64,000 bases of DNA, taken from positions 480,389 to 544,388 of the forward strand of contig NZ_JABGBW010000002.1 of NCBI RefSeq assembly GCF_014229965.1, in the 5' to 3' direction. Every line of letters starts with the position of its first letter. Positions within the stretch are counted from its first letter, which is position 1. Origin of the DNA: Peptostreptococcus canis (lineage in GTDB: Bacteria > Bacillota > Clostridia > Peptostreptococcales > Peptostreptococcaceae). The notes below the pieces were generated by a model that saw nothing but the letters and a program-made list of their open reading frames with translations, was not told where the DNA came from and did not search any database. Positions 27,958-36,189 of this stretch are shown piece by piece. The position numbers and the translations under genes were made by a program.

Positions 27958-28006
27958 GAATAACGTTATCCGCAATTAAATTATATCACATATTAACTGA
28001 TATGAA
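27958..28006 (-). promoter_or_regulatory. Promoter with extended -10 and a near-palindromic operator candidate
   Basis: On the minus strand TGATATAAT (27980-27988) is a perfect extended -10 and TTCATA (28001-28006) a weak -35 at 15 nt. GGATAACGTTATTC (27958-27971), nearly palindromic, lies over the first transcribed bases, where a repressor could bind. It does not match the Fur consensus. The rest of the 27859-28231 gap is AT-rich, plus the terminator of the NlpC/P60 gene. Confidence 0.45.
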
Positions 28007-28149
28007 TATTCAATTTCATTAGTTTTTCTTTAGAATTTCTTAGGTTTTTATTAGATTTTTAATTTCTTCAATCAACATTTTGTTCATTTTCGAATCAATT
28101 TCCAAAATTAACTGATTCTACATTTTTTATCACTTTTATTTTCAAGATC

Positions 28150-28187
28150 AAAAAAAACACTAAACATGGAATTCCACATTTAGTGTT
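28150..28187 (-). terminator. Terminator of the NlpC/P60 gene
   Basis: On the minus strand AACACTAAATGTGGAA pairs with TTCCATGTTTAGTGTT (28156-28187, 16 bp with two G-U pairs), followed by U6. It lies 44 nt past the stop at 28232. Confidence 0.88.
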
Positions 28188-28231
28188 AATTAAAATCTTC
28201 AATTATTATTCTTGCTGTAAATTATACAATA

Positions 28232-29671
28232 CTAAAATCTTCTAGCACCTAATAACTTAACCCATTTTTCGGCTAAATTAGATATTTTTACAAACTCCGG
28301 TCTTGCAGCACTTCCGCTGGCATGTATAAATTTACCGTTACCCATATAAATTCCTACATGACTGGTTCTTCCTCCACCCATAGTATCAAAGTAAAGCAAA
28401 TCTCCTGCTTTCATGCTTTTTGAATCAACATGAGAACCGGCTGTTGCCTGAGCTCTCGATACTCTAGGAATAGATACTCCGGCTGCTTTCTTGTATACAT
28501 ATTGAGTAAAACCTGAACAGTCAAATCCATTAGTAGTAGTTCCACCCCATACATATCTAGTACCTAATAATGTCTGTGCAAAGTCAACTATTTTATTTCC
28601 TGTAACAGTTGATGTTGGATTAGATACATTCTTTTTTGCATTATTATTATCAACTTTTGTTCCTGAAGAAACATCTTCACCATTAGCAGATTTATTTGCA
28701 GATGTATCAGCTTTAATGTAGTTTGCCCCTACATATCCTATATTACCATTTGCAAGCTTAATCTTATACCAACCATTTTCTTTTCCGATAATATTCACAA
28801 CTGCGTTACTTGGTAAAGTAGATATTACTGCATTTTTAGTACCTGCACCTGATCTTACATTTAGACCTACTTTACTATTAACTGTTCCCTGATTAGGATT
28901 TGAAGTCTCTTTCTTTATGGCTTTTTCATCTTTTCCAACAAAACCAGGAATATTAGAGTTATCTACTTCGTTAGTAAGATTTACATACTTACCACTTACC
29001 CAACCAGTTGTACCGTCATTAAGTATTACTTTATACCATCCATTTGATGATTTTGATACCACTTTAAAGATTTCACCTTTATATATTATTCCGGAAACCC
29101 CATTTGATACAGATGGTCCTATTCTTATATTCAAAGAAGGAGTAGAAGCTATTTTTGCATTTGATTTAATGCTTACTTCTTTTCCTTGACTAGTTTTCAC
29201 ACTGCTATTTACAGAATTCGAATCAAACTCAGAATTTGCATTTGATACTTCATTAGATTCTATATTTCTATCCTTCACATTTGTTTCTACATTTGCATTA
29301 CTTGTATTTGCATTTATGCTTTCATTGTTATTCTGGTTTTCTATATCCTGTTCCTTATTTTCTATATTCTGCTCTTCAATCTGAGTTTCTTCAGTTTCGC
29401 CTTCTTCTGATTGTTCATTTGATACATAATATCCACTAACCCAGCCATTCTGACCATCATCAGTTTCCACATTTGTCCAACCATCCTGGCTACTAATTAC
29501 TTTCAATTTAGCTCCTGTTTGAAGTTCTGAGACCTTATTTGAAGTCGCACTTGGCTGTTCTCTAAGGTTAATTTCTGCTGTTGTTTCTGTTTGTTCCATT
29601 GCGCTAGCGTTCGAAACTGATATAGCTACTGCAGCTGCACCTAACCCTAACACTGTTATTGCTTTTTTCAT
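28232..29671 (-). CDS. Secreted SH3b-domain NlpC/P60 peptidoglycan endopeptidase
   Basis: This is a wall hydrolase that cuts the peptide stems of peptidoglycan. It has a signal peptide (cleavage near ASA, ~25), three bacterial SH3 domains (~30-80, ~175-235, ~258-320; each with an N/I-LRxG/P-type start and a GWV/GYV end) and an Asn/Glu-rich linker (~88-160). The C-terminal NlpC/P60 domain holds the catalytic triad Cys385 (DCSG), His438 (TSHVG) and His450 (FIHAS). GAGAGGTGAG precedes the ATG. It is transcribed alone, with its own promoter, its own terminator and an upstream array of TGTAAC hexamers resembling the sites of WalR, a known regulator of such hydrolases. Confidence 0.93.
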   Translation of the reverse strand: MKKAITVLGLGAAAVAISVSNASAMEQTETTAEINLREQPSATSNKVSELQTGAKLKVISSQDGWTNVETDDGQNGWVSGYYVSNEQSEEGETEETQIEEQNIENKEQDIENQNNNESINANTSNANVETNVKDRNIESNEVSNANSEFDSNSVNSSVKTSQGKEVSIKSNAKIASTPSLNIRIGPSVSNGVSGIIYKGEIFKVVSKSSNGWYKVILNDGTTGWVSGKYVNLTNEVDNSNIPGFVGKDEKAIKKETSNPNQGTVNSKVGLNVRSGAGTKNAVISTLPSNAVVNIIGKENGWYKIKLANGNIGYVGANYIKADTSANKSANGEDVSSGTKVDNNNAKKNVSNPTSTVTGNKIVDFAQTLLGTRYVWGGTTTNGFDCSGFTQYVYKKAAGVSIPRVSRAQATAGSHVDSKSMKAGDLLYFDTMGGGRTSHVGIYMGNGKFIHASGSAARPEFVKISNLAEKWVKLLGARRF

Positions 29672-29796
29672 CTAAATTCTCACCTCTCATATTCTTTATT
29701 CAAAAGTCTGATCTTAGTATCACACTTTGTTACAATATATTAAATCTTTATATTTAAAGATTACATTTCCATACACATTTTTTTTGCTACACTCTT

Positions 29797-29826
29797 ATAA
29801 TACATCATATTGTTACAGTTTGTAAA
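29797..29826 (-). promoter_or_regulatory. Promoter of the NlpC/P60 gene
   Basis: -35 TTTACA (29821-29826) and -10 TATTAT (29797-29802), 18-nt spacer, on the minus strand. This predicts a ~120-nt leader. The -35 box is itself one of the TGTWAH hexamers of the adjoining array. Confidence 0.5.
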
Positions 29827-29935
29827 GTATTTTTTTTAAAAAATGTAATAATCAAGTAGTTTTTTGTAACTTTCAGGCATTTTCTTGTAACTTTTTCCAA
29901 TATATAAAATTCAATATTTGTAACTTTTTAGTAAC
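29811..29935. promoter_or_regulatory. Helically phased TGTAAC hexamer array (WalR-like sites)
   Basis: In plus orientation TGTWAH-type hexamers start at 29811 (TGTTAC), 29821 (TGTAAA), 29844 (TGTAAT), 29865, 29886 and 29919 (TGTAAC) and 29930 (AGTAAC). The steps are 10, 23, 21, 21, 33 and 11, that is, near whole helical turns. The last two are separated by exactly five bases, as in the WalR consensus TGTWAH-N5-TGTWAH. T-tracts beside each hexamer could also give DNA curvature. Confidence 0.5.
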
Positions 29936-29964
29936 TTTTTCATAAATGTGCTGATTGGCAAAAA

Positions 29965-30177
29965 TTACTCTATCCCTTTTAACTCAAACCCAAGTTCTTC
30001 TACAGCAATTTTTAAGGCTTCATCTGTCACACCGTCTTCTACAAATATATCAGCATATCCACCTTCTAAATCAATTTTATCAATACTGACACCATCCACA
30101 TCTTCAGTAAGAACCATTTCTAATCCTTTTACACAATTCGCACAATGCATTCCTTGAATGATTAATCTTTTTTTCAT
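29965..30177 (-). CDS. Heavy-metal-associated (HMA) domain protein, CopZ-like
   Basis: This free-standing HMA domain of 70 residues has the metal-binding motif GMHCANC (C12, C15) in the first loop and the beta-alpha-beta-beta-alpha-beta length. Such proteins carry Cu(I) to P-type ATPases or repressors in the cytoplasm. No copA or csoR is beside it. It follows the lytic transglycosylase gene after 45 nt, with AGGAGG ahead of the ATG, so it probably shares the polA-coaE transcript. Metal identity cannot be told from the sequence. Confidence 0.85.
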   Translation of the reverse strand: MKKRLIIQGMHCANCVKGLEMVLTEDVDGVSIDKIDLEGGYADIFVEDGVTDEALKIAVEELGFELKGIE

Positions 30178-30222
30178 AATTTATCCTCCTAAAAATTAAT
30201 ATACTGTTGATAATTTATTAGA

Positions 30223-30765
30223 TTACTTCCGATATAAAGATTTATATCTTTCATAATTTTTAAGCACTTTATAGGTATAATCCGAGGTTTCTTTAAAGGG
30301 AATCTTCTGTAGGTTTTTTCCATCCCTACTATATCTCTTGTCTTTTAACCACTTTCTTACATTCCCTGAACCGCCATTATAGGCCGTTATAGCCAGTTCC
30401 AAATTCCCATCGAACTCATCTTCCAGTCTATTTAAATACCACGCTCCGATATTTATATTAGTTTCCGGATCAAATATATCTACATTTTCTATTCCCAATT
30501 CTTTGCCTCCCCAGGAAGCAGTAACATCGGATATTTGCATCAGACCTTTCGCTTTTTTATAAGATACAGCATCTTCTTTAAACTTGCTTTCGGTTTTTAT
30601 TATGCTATATATTAAATATTTATCCAAATCATATTCTTTTGAATATTTTTCAACAAAAGCAGAATATTTTAATGGATATATACATTTCATAATATTTTTA
30701 TAACTAACACCAAGAATAATAATAGTAACGAAAATCAGAGAAATAATTCTGATTTTTTTACTCAT
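30223..30765 (-). CDS. Lytic transglycosylase (SLT domain)
   Basis: This enzyme cleaves glycan strands of peptidoglycan. An N-terminal transmembrane/signal segment (~5-22) is followed by a Slt70-type domain with the catalytic Glu59 in KTESKF, the GLMQIS motif and the AYNGGSGNVRKWL helix. The start is the ATG at 30765, with GGAGG seven bases upstream; an in-frame Met 21 nt further on lies within coaE. The product is ~180 residues, normal for the short Slt family. It is just downstream of coaE and probably cotranscribed. Confidence 0.92.
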   Translation of the reverse strand: MSKKIRIISLIFVTIIILGVSYKNIMKCIYPLKYSAFVEKYSKEYDLDKYLIYSIIKTESKFKEDAVSYKKAKGLMQISDVTASWGGKELGIENVDIFDPETNINIGAWYLNRLEDEFDGNLELAITAYNGGSGNVRKWLKDKRYSRDGKNLQKIPFKETSDYTYKVLKNYERYKSLYRK

Positions 30766-30769
30766 ACTA

Positions 30770-31369
30770 CTACCTCCAATTATCATCTTTAATAACTATA
30801 TTTTTGACTTTATTATGCAATTCATCAATATCTCCCGAATTATCAATGCAAAAATCTGATTTATCAATTTTTATTTGCTGATTCATTTGACTCTTAATGC
30901 GTTTTAATGCATCTTCTCTAGATATTTTATCTCTTTTCATAACTCTGTCAATCTGTAATTTTTCATTGCAATATACAACTATAACTTTATCCACTATATT
31001 TTCCAGCCCGGCTTCATACAACAAGGCTGCGTCCACAATAACCAAATTTGATTCACTATTTTTTATTTTTTCCTTTATTATAGAGAGTATTTTTTTATGA
31101 GTTATTAAATTTAATTTTTCCAGCATTTTTTTATCCGAAAAAACTATGTCGCCTAAAATTTTTCTATCAATTCTTCCATTCACTACCGCTTTCGGAAAAG
31201 ATGCATTTATTTCATCTATCACTTCTTTCTTTTCAAATATTTGTCTGGAAATTATATCCGCATCTATAATATCTGCTCCAAATTTTCTGAATTCATTGGA
31301 TACACTGCTTTTTCCACATCCTATATTTCCAGTTAGTCCAATGACTTTTTTGCGAGTAGTCGAATTCAT
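30770..31369 (-). CDS. coaE: Dephospho-CoA kinase
   Basis: It catalyses the last step of coenzyme A synthesis, phosphorylating dephospho-CoA with ATP. The P-loop GLTGNIGCGKSS is at ~11-22, followed by the family's DADIISRQI segment and VDAALLYEAG (~97-106). The length is 199 residues, as expected. AGGAGGT precedes the ATG. polA upstream and coaE downstream is a frequent Firmicutes order, here separated by 20 nt. Confidence 0.95.
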   Translation of the reverse strand: MNSTTRKKVIGLTGNIGCGKSSVSNEFRKFGADIIDADIISRQIFEKKEVIDEINASFPKAVVNGRIDRKILGDIVFSDKKMLEKLNLITHKKILSIIKEKIKNSESNLVIVDAALLYEAGLENIVDKVIVVYCNEKLQIDRVMKRDKISREDALKRIKSQMNQQIKIDKSDFCIDNSGDIDELHNKVKNIVIKDDNWR

Positions 31370-31389
31370 AAAAAATACCTCCTGTTAGA

Positions 31390-34044
31390 CTACTTGGTTT
31401 CGTACCAAGAATCACCTACATTTAAATCAACATCCAGATTCACTTTTAAATTAACAGCATTTTCCATTTCATCTTTTAAAAGTTCCTTTACCCTTTCCAC
31501 TTCATCTGAAGTAGCTTCTACTATTAATTCATCATGAACTTGTAATATAAGTTTTGATTTTAAACCATATTCTTTTAGTCTATTATATACGTTTACCATC
31601 GCTATTTTGATAATATCTGCAGCACTTCCCTGTATAGGTGCATTCATCGCTGCTCTTTTGCCTCTATTTTTGTCTATAAAATTACTGGATTTTATCTCAG
31701 GTATATATCTTCTTCTATTAAAAATAGTAGTTGAATATCCTTTTTCTTGTGCAGAAGCTACAATTAAATCCATAAAATCCTTTATACTTTCATATTTGGC
31801 AAAGTAACTATTTATATAGTTTCTAGCTTCGACAATAGAGATATTTAAATCATCTGATAGACCAAAGTCACTTTTTCCATATATTATTCCAAAATTAACA
31901 GCTTTGGCTGCACTTCTCAATTCTGGAGTTACTTCATCAAAAGGCACATTAAATACTTGTGAAGCAGTCTTTCTATGTATGTCTTCCCCACTTTCAAATG
32001 CTTCTATCATGTGTTCATCCCCACTCATATGGGCGAGTACTCTTAATTCAACTTGCGAATAATCTGCATCAACTAATTTTTTCCCTTTTTCCGATACAAA
32101 TACTTTTCTTATCTGCCTACCCATATCTGTTCTAACCGGTATGTTTTGCATATTGGGATCTGTGGAAGAAATTCTTCCCGTAGTAGTAATGGTCTGATTA
32201 AATTTCGAATGTATTCTTCCATCCTTTTCGTTGATAAGCATCTTTATTCCATCAATATAAGTCGATTTTAGCTTAGTTACCGTTCTGTATTCGGTGATTA
32301 AATCTATAATAGGATGATGATTTTTTAATTTTTCAAGAACCTCTGCATTTGTAGAATAACCGGTCTTAGTCTTTTTTATTACAGGCAATTTTAGTTTTTC
32401 AAAAAGAATTACCCCTAACTGTTTAGGTGAATTAACATTGAATTTTTCACCGGAATACTCAAAAATTTTACTTTCTGTTTTTTCTATCTTTTCTTTAAAT
32501 TCATTTTCTAAAGTGTCTATTATTCCACTATCCACACATATACCGGTATATTCCATATCTCCCAATACCTCTACTAACGGCATCTCCATATCGTAAAAAA
32601 GCATTTCCATATCGTCTTCTTTAATTGCTTCTTTCATTTTTTCAATCGTTCCATACACGGTTTTTATTATACCTGTCGCATAATCATCGATTTGTGTTTT
32701 TTCTACATCCGGATAATCAACAGCCTTAGCACCTTTACCTAGCAAATCTTCTTTTGAAGCAACTTTTTTATACAGATACTTGTTTGAAATCGAGTCAAAT
32801 TCATATGAAGTTGTCGATTTTGAATCAATTATATATTCCGCAATACTTATATCAAACGAAATATTTTTTAATTCTATTCCATATGGCCTTAATGCTATAT
32901 AATCAGCTTTAAGTTCACATCCAATTTTTTCAACAGACTCGTCCTCAAGCAAATCTTTTAACTCTAGTATCTCATCTCCGTCCAGGTAGAAAATGACCTC
33001 TCCATCAATAGAAAAATAAGATTTATATATATTTTTATCTAGTATATTTCCTTGTTTTGACAATATCTTTATACATAATGAGCCTTTTTCACTTACTTTT
33101 TCGATAAAAGATTTTATATCTTCCAGTTTCTTTACTTCTATATTTTCTTCCTGATTGCCATTTTGACCACTAAGTTCAGCAATTCTTGAAATTAAGCTGT
33201 TAAACTTATATTCTTGGAACAATTTAAAGACGGATTCCGCCTCAAAATCTCCCCATTTTAAATCATCTAAAGTGTATTTGATTGGAACGCTTCTAAGTAT
33301 TGTTGCCAATTCTTTGCTCATTATGGCAGAATCTTTATTATCTTCAACTTTTTTCTTTTGAGCACCTTTTAATTTATCTACATTATCAATAACCCCCTGA
33401 ACACTATCGTATTCCAAGAGTAGTTTTATACCTGTTTTTTCACCTATCCCCGGAATACCCGGAATATTATCGGATTTATCTCCCATTAATCCCTTTAGGT
33501 CTATAAACTGTTCAGGTGTTAGGTTATATCTTTCAATAACACCTTTTCTATCATATTCTTCAACTTCCGCTATTCCTTTTTTTGTTATCAATACGGTTGT
33601 ATTATCCGAAGCTAATTGAAGTGCATCCTTATCTCCGGTTACGATAATCACTTTATAACCTTTGTTTTCGGCTTCAAAAGATAAAGTCCCTATTATATCA
33701 TCGGCCTCATATCCTTCTAATTCTTTTCTATCAATATTAAATGCATCCAATACCTTTTTTAGAGGTTCTATCTGCATACCCAGCTCGAAAGGCATTTTTT
33801 TTCTTCCGGCTTTATACTCGGTATATGATCTATGTCTGAAAGTAGGTGCCTTTAAATCAAATGCCACTGAAATATGAGATGGATTATAGTTTTTAATCAT
33901 TTTAAACATCATTGTGAGAAATCCATAAATTGCATTTGTATGTAATCCTTCTCCATTGTCCATTGGAGGCAATGCAAAAAATGCTCTATTAATTATAGAG
34001 TTACCATCTATTAACAATAATATCTTTTCTTCTTCCATATTCAC
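31390..34044 (-). CDS. polA: DNA polymerase I
   Basis: This enzyme fills repair gaps and removes Okazaki primers. Domains in order: 5'-3' exonuclease (~1-295, LLIDGNSIINRAFFAL, GDKDALQL, GLMGDKSDNIPG), a degenerate 3'-5' exonuclease fold (~310-490) that lacks the usual DxE catalytic motif, and a family A polymerase (~500-884) with motif A DADYSQVELR (~658), the O-helix KAVNFGIIYG and motif C QVHDELIVEA. 884 residues is normal. The frame starts with GTG at 34044, preceded at good distance by GAGG; an ATG two codons later is the alternative. Confidence 0.97.
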   Translation of the reverse strand: MNMEEEKILLLIDGNSIINRAFFALPPMDNGEGLHTNAIYGFLTMMFKMIKNYNPSHISVAFDLKAPTFRHRSYTEYKAGRKKMPFELGMQIEPLKKVLDAFNIDRKELEGYEADDIIGTLSFEAENKGYKVIIVTGDKDALQLASDNTTVLITKKGIAEVEEYDRKGVIERYNLTPEQFIDLKGLMGDKSDNIPGIPGIGEKTGIKLLLEYDSVQGVIDNVDKLKGAQKKKVEDNKDSAIMSKELATILRSVPIKYTLDDLKWGDFEAESVFKLFQEYKFNSLISRIAELSGQNGNQEENIEVKKLEDIKSFIEKVSEKGSLCIKILSKQGNILDKNIYKSYFSIDGEVIFYLDGDEILELKDLLEDESVEKIGCELKADYIALRPYGIELKNISFDISIAEYIIDSKSTTSYEFDSISNKYLYKKVASKEDLLGKGAKAVDYPDVEKTQIDDYATGIIKTVYGTIEKMKEAIKEDDMEMLFYDMEMPLVEVLGDMEYTGICVDSGIIDTLENEFKEKIEKTESKIFEYSGEKFNVNSPKQLGVILFEKLKLPVIKKTKTGYSTNAEVLEKLKNHHPIIDLITEYRTVTKLKSTYIDGIKMLINEKDGRIHSKFNQTITTTGRISSTDPNMQNIPVRTDMGRQIRKVFVSEKGKKLVDADYSQVELRVLAHMSGDEHMIEAFESGEDIHRKTASQVFNVPFDEVTPELRSAAKAVNFGIIYGKSDFGLSDDLNISIVEARNYINSYFAKYESIKDFMDLIVASAQEKGYSTTIFNRRRYIPEIKSSNFIDKNRGKRAAMNAPIQGSAADIIKIAMVNVYNRLKEYGLKSKLILQVHDELIVEATSDEVERVKELLKDEMENAVNLKVNLDVDLNVGDSWYETK

Positions 34045-34202
34045 GGTTTTTCCTCACTTTCCTAATAAATAATTTATAATTATTTTTTCATATGTATACT
34101 GATTATACCACAAAAACTATTATATATTTTTTATTATTCATTTTTTTTCTTGTTTTTTTTTATTCTCTGTGTTAATATAATATATGTGATTGGCAGTAGC
34201 CT

Positions 34203-34286
34203 GCCGCTGTGGCGGAATTGGCAGACGCACAGGACTCAAAATCCTGCGATAGCGATATCGTGCCGGTTCGACCCCGGCCAGCGGCA
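34203..34286 (+). tRNA. tRNA-Leu (anticodon CAA)
   Basis: The acceptor stem GCCGCTG pairs with CAGCGGC. The anticodon stem CAGGA/TCCTG encloses loop CTCAAAA, giving anticodon CAA. The long variable arm typical of class II tRNA-Leu is present, and the T-arm is GCCGG-TTCGACC-CCGGC. CCA is not encoded. A -10-like TATAAT lies at 34176-34181, and a terminator follows 6 nt later, so it is a single-gene transcript. Confidence 0.97.
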
Positions 34287-34291
34287 CTAAT

Positions 34292-34324
34292 AAAAAACGT
34301 GAAGAATTATTCTTCACGTTTTTT
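34292..34324. terminator. Terminator after tRNA-Leu
   Basis: AAAAAACGTGAAGAAT (34292-34307) and ATTCTTCACGTTTTTT (34309-34324) form a perfect stem ending in T-runs. It is strong on the plus strand and usable on both. Confidence 0.9.
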
Positions 34325-34521
34325 ATTATTCTAAATTAGTATTTATTTTTTTTATTTGTTTTTAATTCTTTTTTATTCATTTTTTTATTTTTATTGTTTT
34401 TTTATACTTTATTACCATGAAATCCTTTTTATAAAAAAAATTTATAAATATATATTAATTCAATTTATTTTTTTGTAAATAATAATATACACTTAATTTT
34501 TTTTCATATAGATAGCAAAAA

Positions 34522-34601
34522 CCTATAGATGGAGGGTACCATCTATAGGAAAAAATAGCCCTGATGGCACGAGGATGTGAGGGAGTTCGCCATCAGTTTT
34601 T
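34522..34601 (+). ncRNA. Candidate two-hairpin structured RNA
   Basis: Hairpin 1 is CCTATAGATGG/CCATCTATAGG (34522-34532 with 34539-34549, perfect 11 bp, loop AGGGTA). Hairpin 2 is CTGATGGC/GCCATCAG (34561-34568 with 34589-34596) with a 20-nt purine-rich loop, followed by T5. AGGG occurs in both loops and again at 34603, and a single CCCT (34559-34562) lies between the hairpins, allowing alternative pairings. It stands between tRNA-Leu and lysR, ~220 nt ahead of lysR. I do not recognise an Rfam family. The flanks (34325-34521 and 34602-34780) are AT-rich, with only a weak inverted repeat (AAATGAAAT near 34625). Confidence 0.45.
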
Positions 34602-34823
34602 ATAGGGTAATTATACTTATAAAAATGAAATTAAATATTTCATTTCTATATTTTAAATAATAACATAATTATGTAAATTGTCAATATATTTAATTTAAAT
34701 TTTAACATGGTTTTTTAGAAATTATTTTCATATAGTTTTTTTCTATATAAATAATAAGTTATATCTATAATTTCTACTAATTTTATAGTATAATTGAATT
34801 AATAAATTGAATGGAGGGAATAT

Positions 34824-35741
34824 ATGGATATAAAGCAATTAGAGGTTTTTGTCGCAGTTGCAAAACACAAAAGTTTCTCAAAAGCAGCTAGAGAATTATT
34901 TCTAACTCAACCAACTGTAAGTTCACATATTCAAAACCTGGAAAATGAAATGCAGTGCGTGTTACTTAATAGAAACAATAAAACTATTACTCTAACTGAC
35001 TCTGGAAAAGTTTTATACAATCATGCAATTATCATTCTAAATGATTGTAAAAAAGCCCTTTATGATATAAAAGAATATTCCGGTAAAATCAGTGGTGCTC
35101 TAAATTTGGTCTGTAGCTCTATACCTGAAGCTTATATTCTTCCAAAATTTTTAAAGACTTTTTGTGATGAATATCCAAATATAACTTTTACAATTGATCA
35201 TTGTGACTCCAATTTAGTTGTTCCAGAAATACTTAGTGAAAGAGTGACTTTCGGAATAGTAGGTTCAAAAAGCAAACATCCTCATATTAGATATATAGAT
35301 TTAATTAATGATGAGCTTGTATTGATATGCCCTAGTAAGTGTGAAATTAAAAATGAGAACGGATATATAAATATAAACGAACTAAAAGATTTAATCTTTA
35401 TAATGAGAAAAGAAGGTTCGGGTACTAGGAATTTGATAGTTAACACACTTAATTCCAGTTCTGTACCTATATCTACACTAAACGTCAGAGCACATGTAGA
35501 ATCAAATAACGCTATTATTGAAATGGTAAAAAATGGTCTTGGATGCTCATTTGTATCTTTGATATCTGTAAAGGACATGATAGAAAGAGGAGAAATAAAA
35601 TCATATAGAATAAAAAATTTAAAATTTGAAAGAAACTTCTATTTTTTATTCTCTAAGAAAAAATTTTTTACTCCTACTGAAAAAAAATTCTTGGAATATT
35701 TTTCAAGTTTCTATAATTTAGGCATAGAAATTGGAGAATAG
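34824..35741 (+). CDS. LysR-family transcriptional regulator
   Basis: 305 residues with the N-terminal winged helix-turn-helix (LEVFVAVAKHKSFSKAARELFLTQPTVSSHIQNLE, 6-40 region) and the periplasmic-binding-like co-inducer domain (~90-295, e.g. SGALNLVCSSIPEAYILP). It resembles the CysL/CbbR group. GGAGGG lies ahead of the ATG, and a TATAAT at 34789-34794 may be its -10. No metabolic gene is adjacent, so the effector and targets are not indicated. It ends at a strong bidirectional terminator. Confidence 0.93.
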   Translation: MDIKQLEVFVAVAKHKSFSKAARELFLTQPTVSSHIQNLENEMQCVLLNRNNKTITLTDSGKVLYNHAIIILNDCKKALYDIKEYSGKISGALNLVCSSIPEAYILPKFLKTFCDEYPNITFTIDHCDSNLVVPEILSERVTFGIVGSKSKHPHIRYIDLINDELVLICPSKCEIKNENGYININELKDLIFIMRKEGSGTRNLIVNTLNSSSVPISTLNVRAHVESNNAIIEMVKNGLGCSFVSLISVKDMIERGEIKSYRIKNLKFERNFYFLFSKKKFFTPTEKKFLEYFSSFYNLGIEIGE

Positions 35742-35757
35742 AGTATGTGAAAATAAT

Positions 35758-35814
35758 AAAAAAGGGACTAATCCAAAAGCCAATATTTTCATCTTATGGA
35801 TTAGTCCCTTTTTT
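35758..35814. terminator. Bidirectional terminator between lysR and DUF896 gene
   Basis: Perfect 18-bp stem from AAAAAAGGGACTAATCCA (35758-35775) and its complement (35797-35814), T-rich at both ends, between convergent genes. Confidence 0.92.
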
Positions 35815-35821
35815 AGTAATT

Positions 35822-36028
35822 TTATTGAAGCTCTGAAGAATCTGGAGTTACTACAGTTATATTATCCAACTGTTGCTTAAACCCCGCTCTGAAATTTTCC
35901 AGGAATTCCTTTCTAAGAATAGCCCTTTCTTCAGTCTCCTCTTTCGTAAGTTCTCTCTTCTTTGCAATTTTTGCCAGTTCATTAATTCTAGCCAATTTAT
36001 TCTTGTCAAACTCATTCACTAAATCCAT
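35822..36028 (-). CDS. DUF896 family small protein (YnzC-like)
   Basis: 68 residues, highly charged and helical, matching the DUF896/UPF0291 pattern (INELAKIAKKRELTKEETEE followed by LRKEFLENFRAGFKQQL). A three-helix bundle is known for YnzC of Bacillus subtilis, but its role is not established. AAGGAGTG precedes the ATG. It stands alone between lysR and the MocR-type gene, and its stop is only 8 nt from the shared terminator. Confidence 0.88.
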   Translation of the reverse strand: MDLVNEFDKNKLARINELAKIAKKRELTKEETEERAILRKEFLENFRAGFKQQLDNITVVTPDSSELQ

Positions 36029-36100
36029 AAAAACACTCCTTCCATTAATAAATCATATAGCTATTTTAATTAAAATATCATACTAAGTCAATATACAAAT

Positions 36101-36189
36101 CATATTTACTTATATTTATTATATTTGACAGATGATATTTACTTCAACTTATTATATTTCACAAATGAGATTTACTTCAACTTATCATT
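36101..36189. repeat. Three tandem 33-34-bp repeats copying the 3' end of the MocR-type gene
   Basis: Copies lie at 36101-36134, 36135-36167 and 36168-36189 (partial). The last contains the final codons KLK and the stop of the minus-strand gene ending at 36172. The other two lie beyond the stop. The copy next to the gene is the most similar and the distal one has diverged, as expected for an old duplication. Confidence 0.8.

Noticed and set aside
27859..28140. Classical Fur box upstream of the NEAT operon
   Set aside because: The only palindrome (core ATAACGTTAT) does not match GATAATGATAATCATTATC.
29672..29800. c-di-AMP (ydaO) riboswitch in the NlpC/P60 leader
   Set aside because: ydaO elements often precede such genes, but the ~120-nt AT-rich leader lacks the conserved GC-rich core.
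34203..34286. Integrated element using tRNA-Leu as attachment site
   Set aside because: No integrase and no repeat of the tRNA 3' end is visible in the following sequence; the downstream genes look like ordinary chromosome genes.
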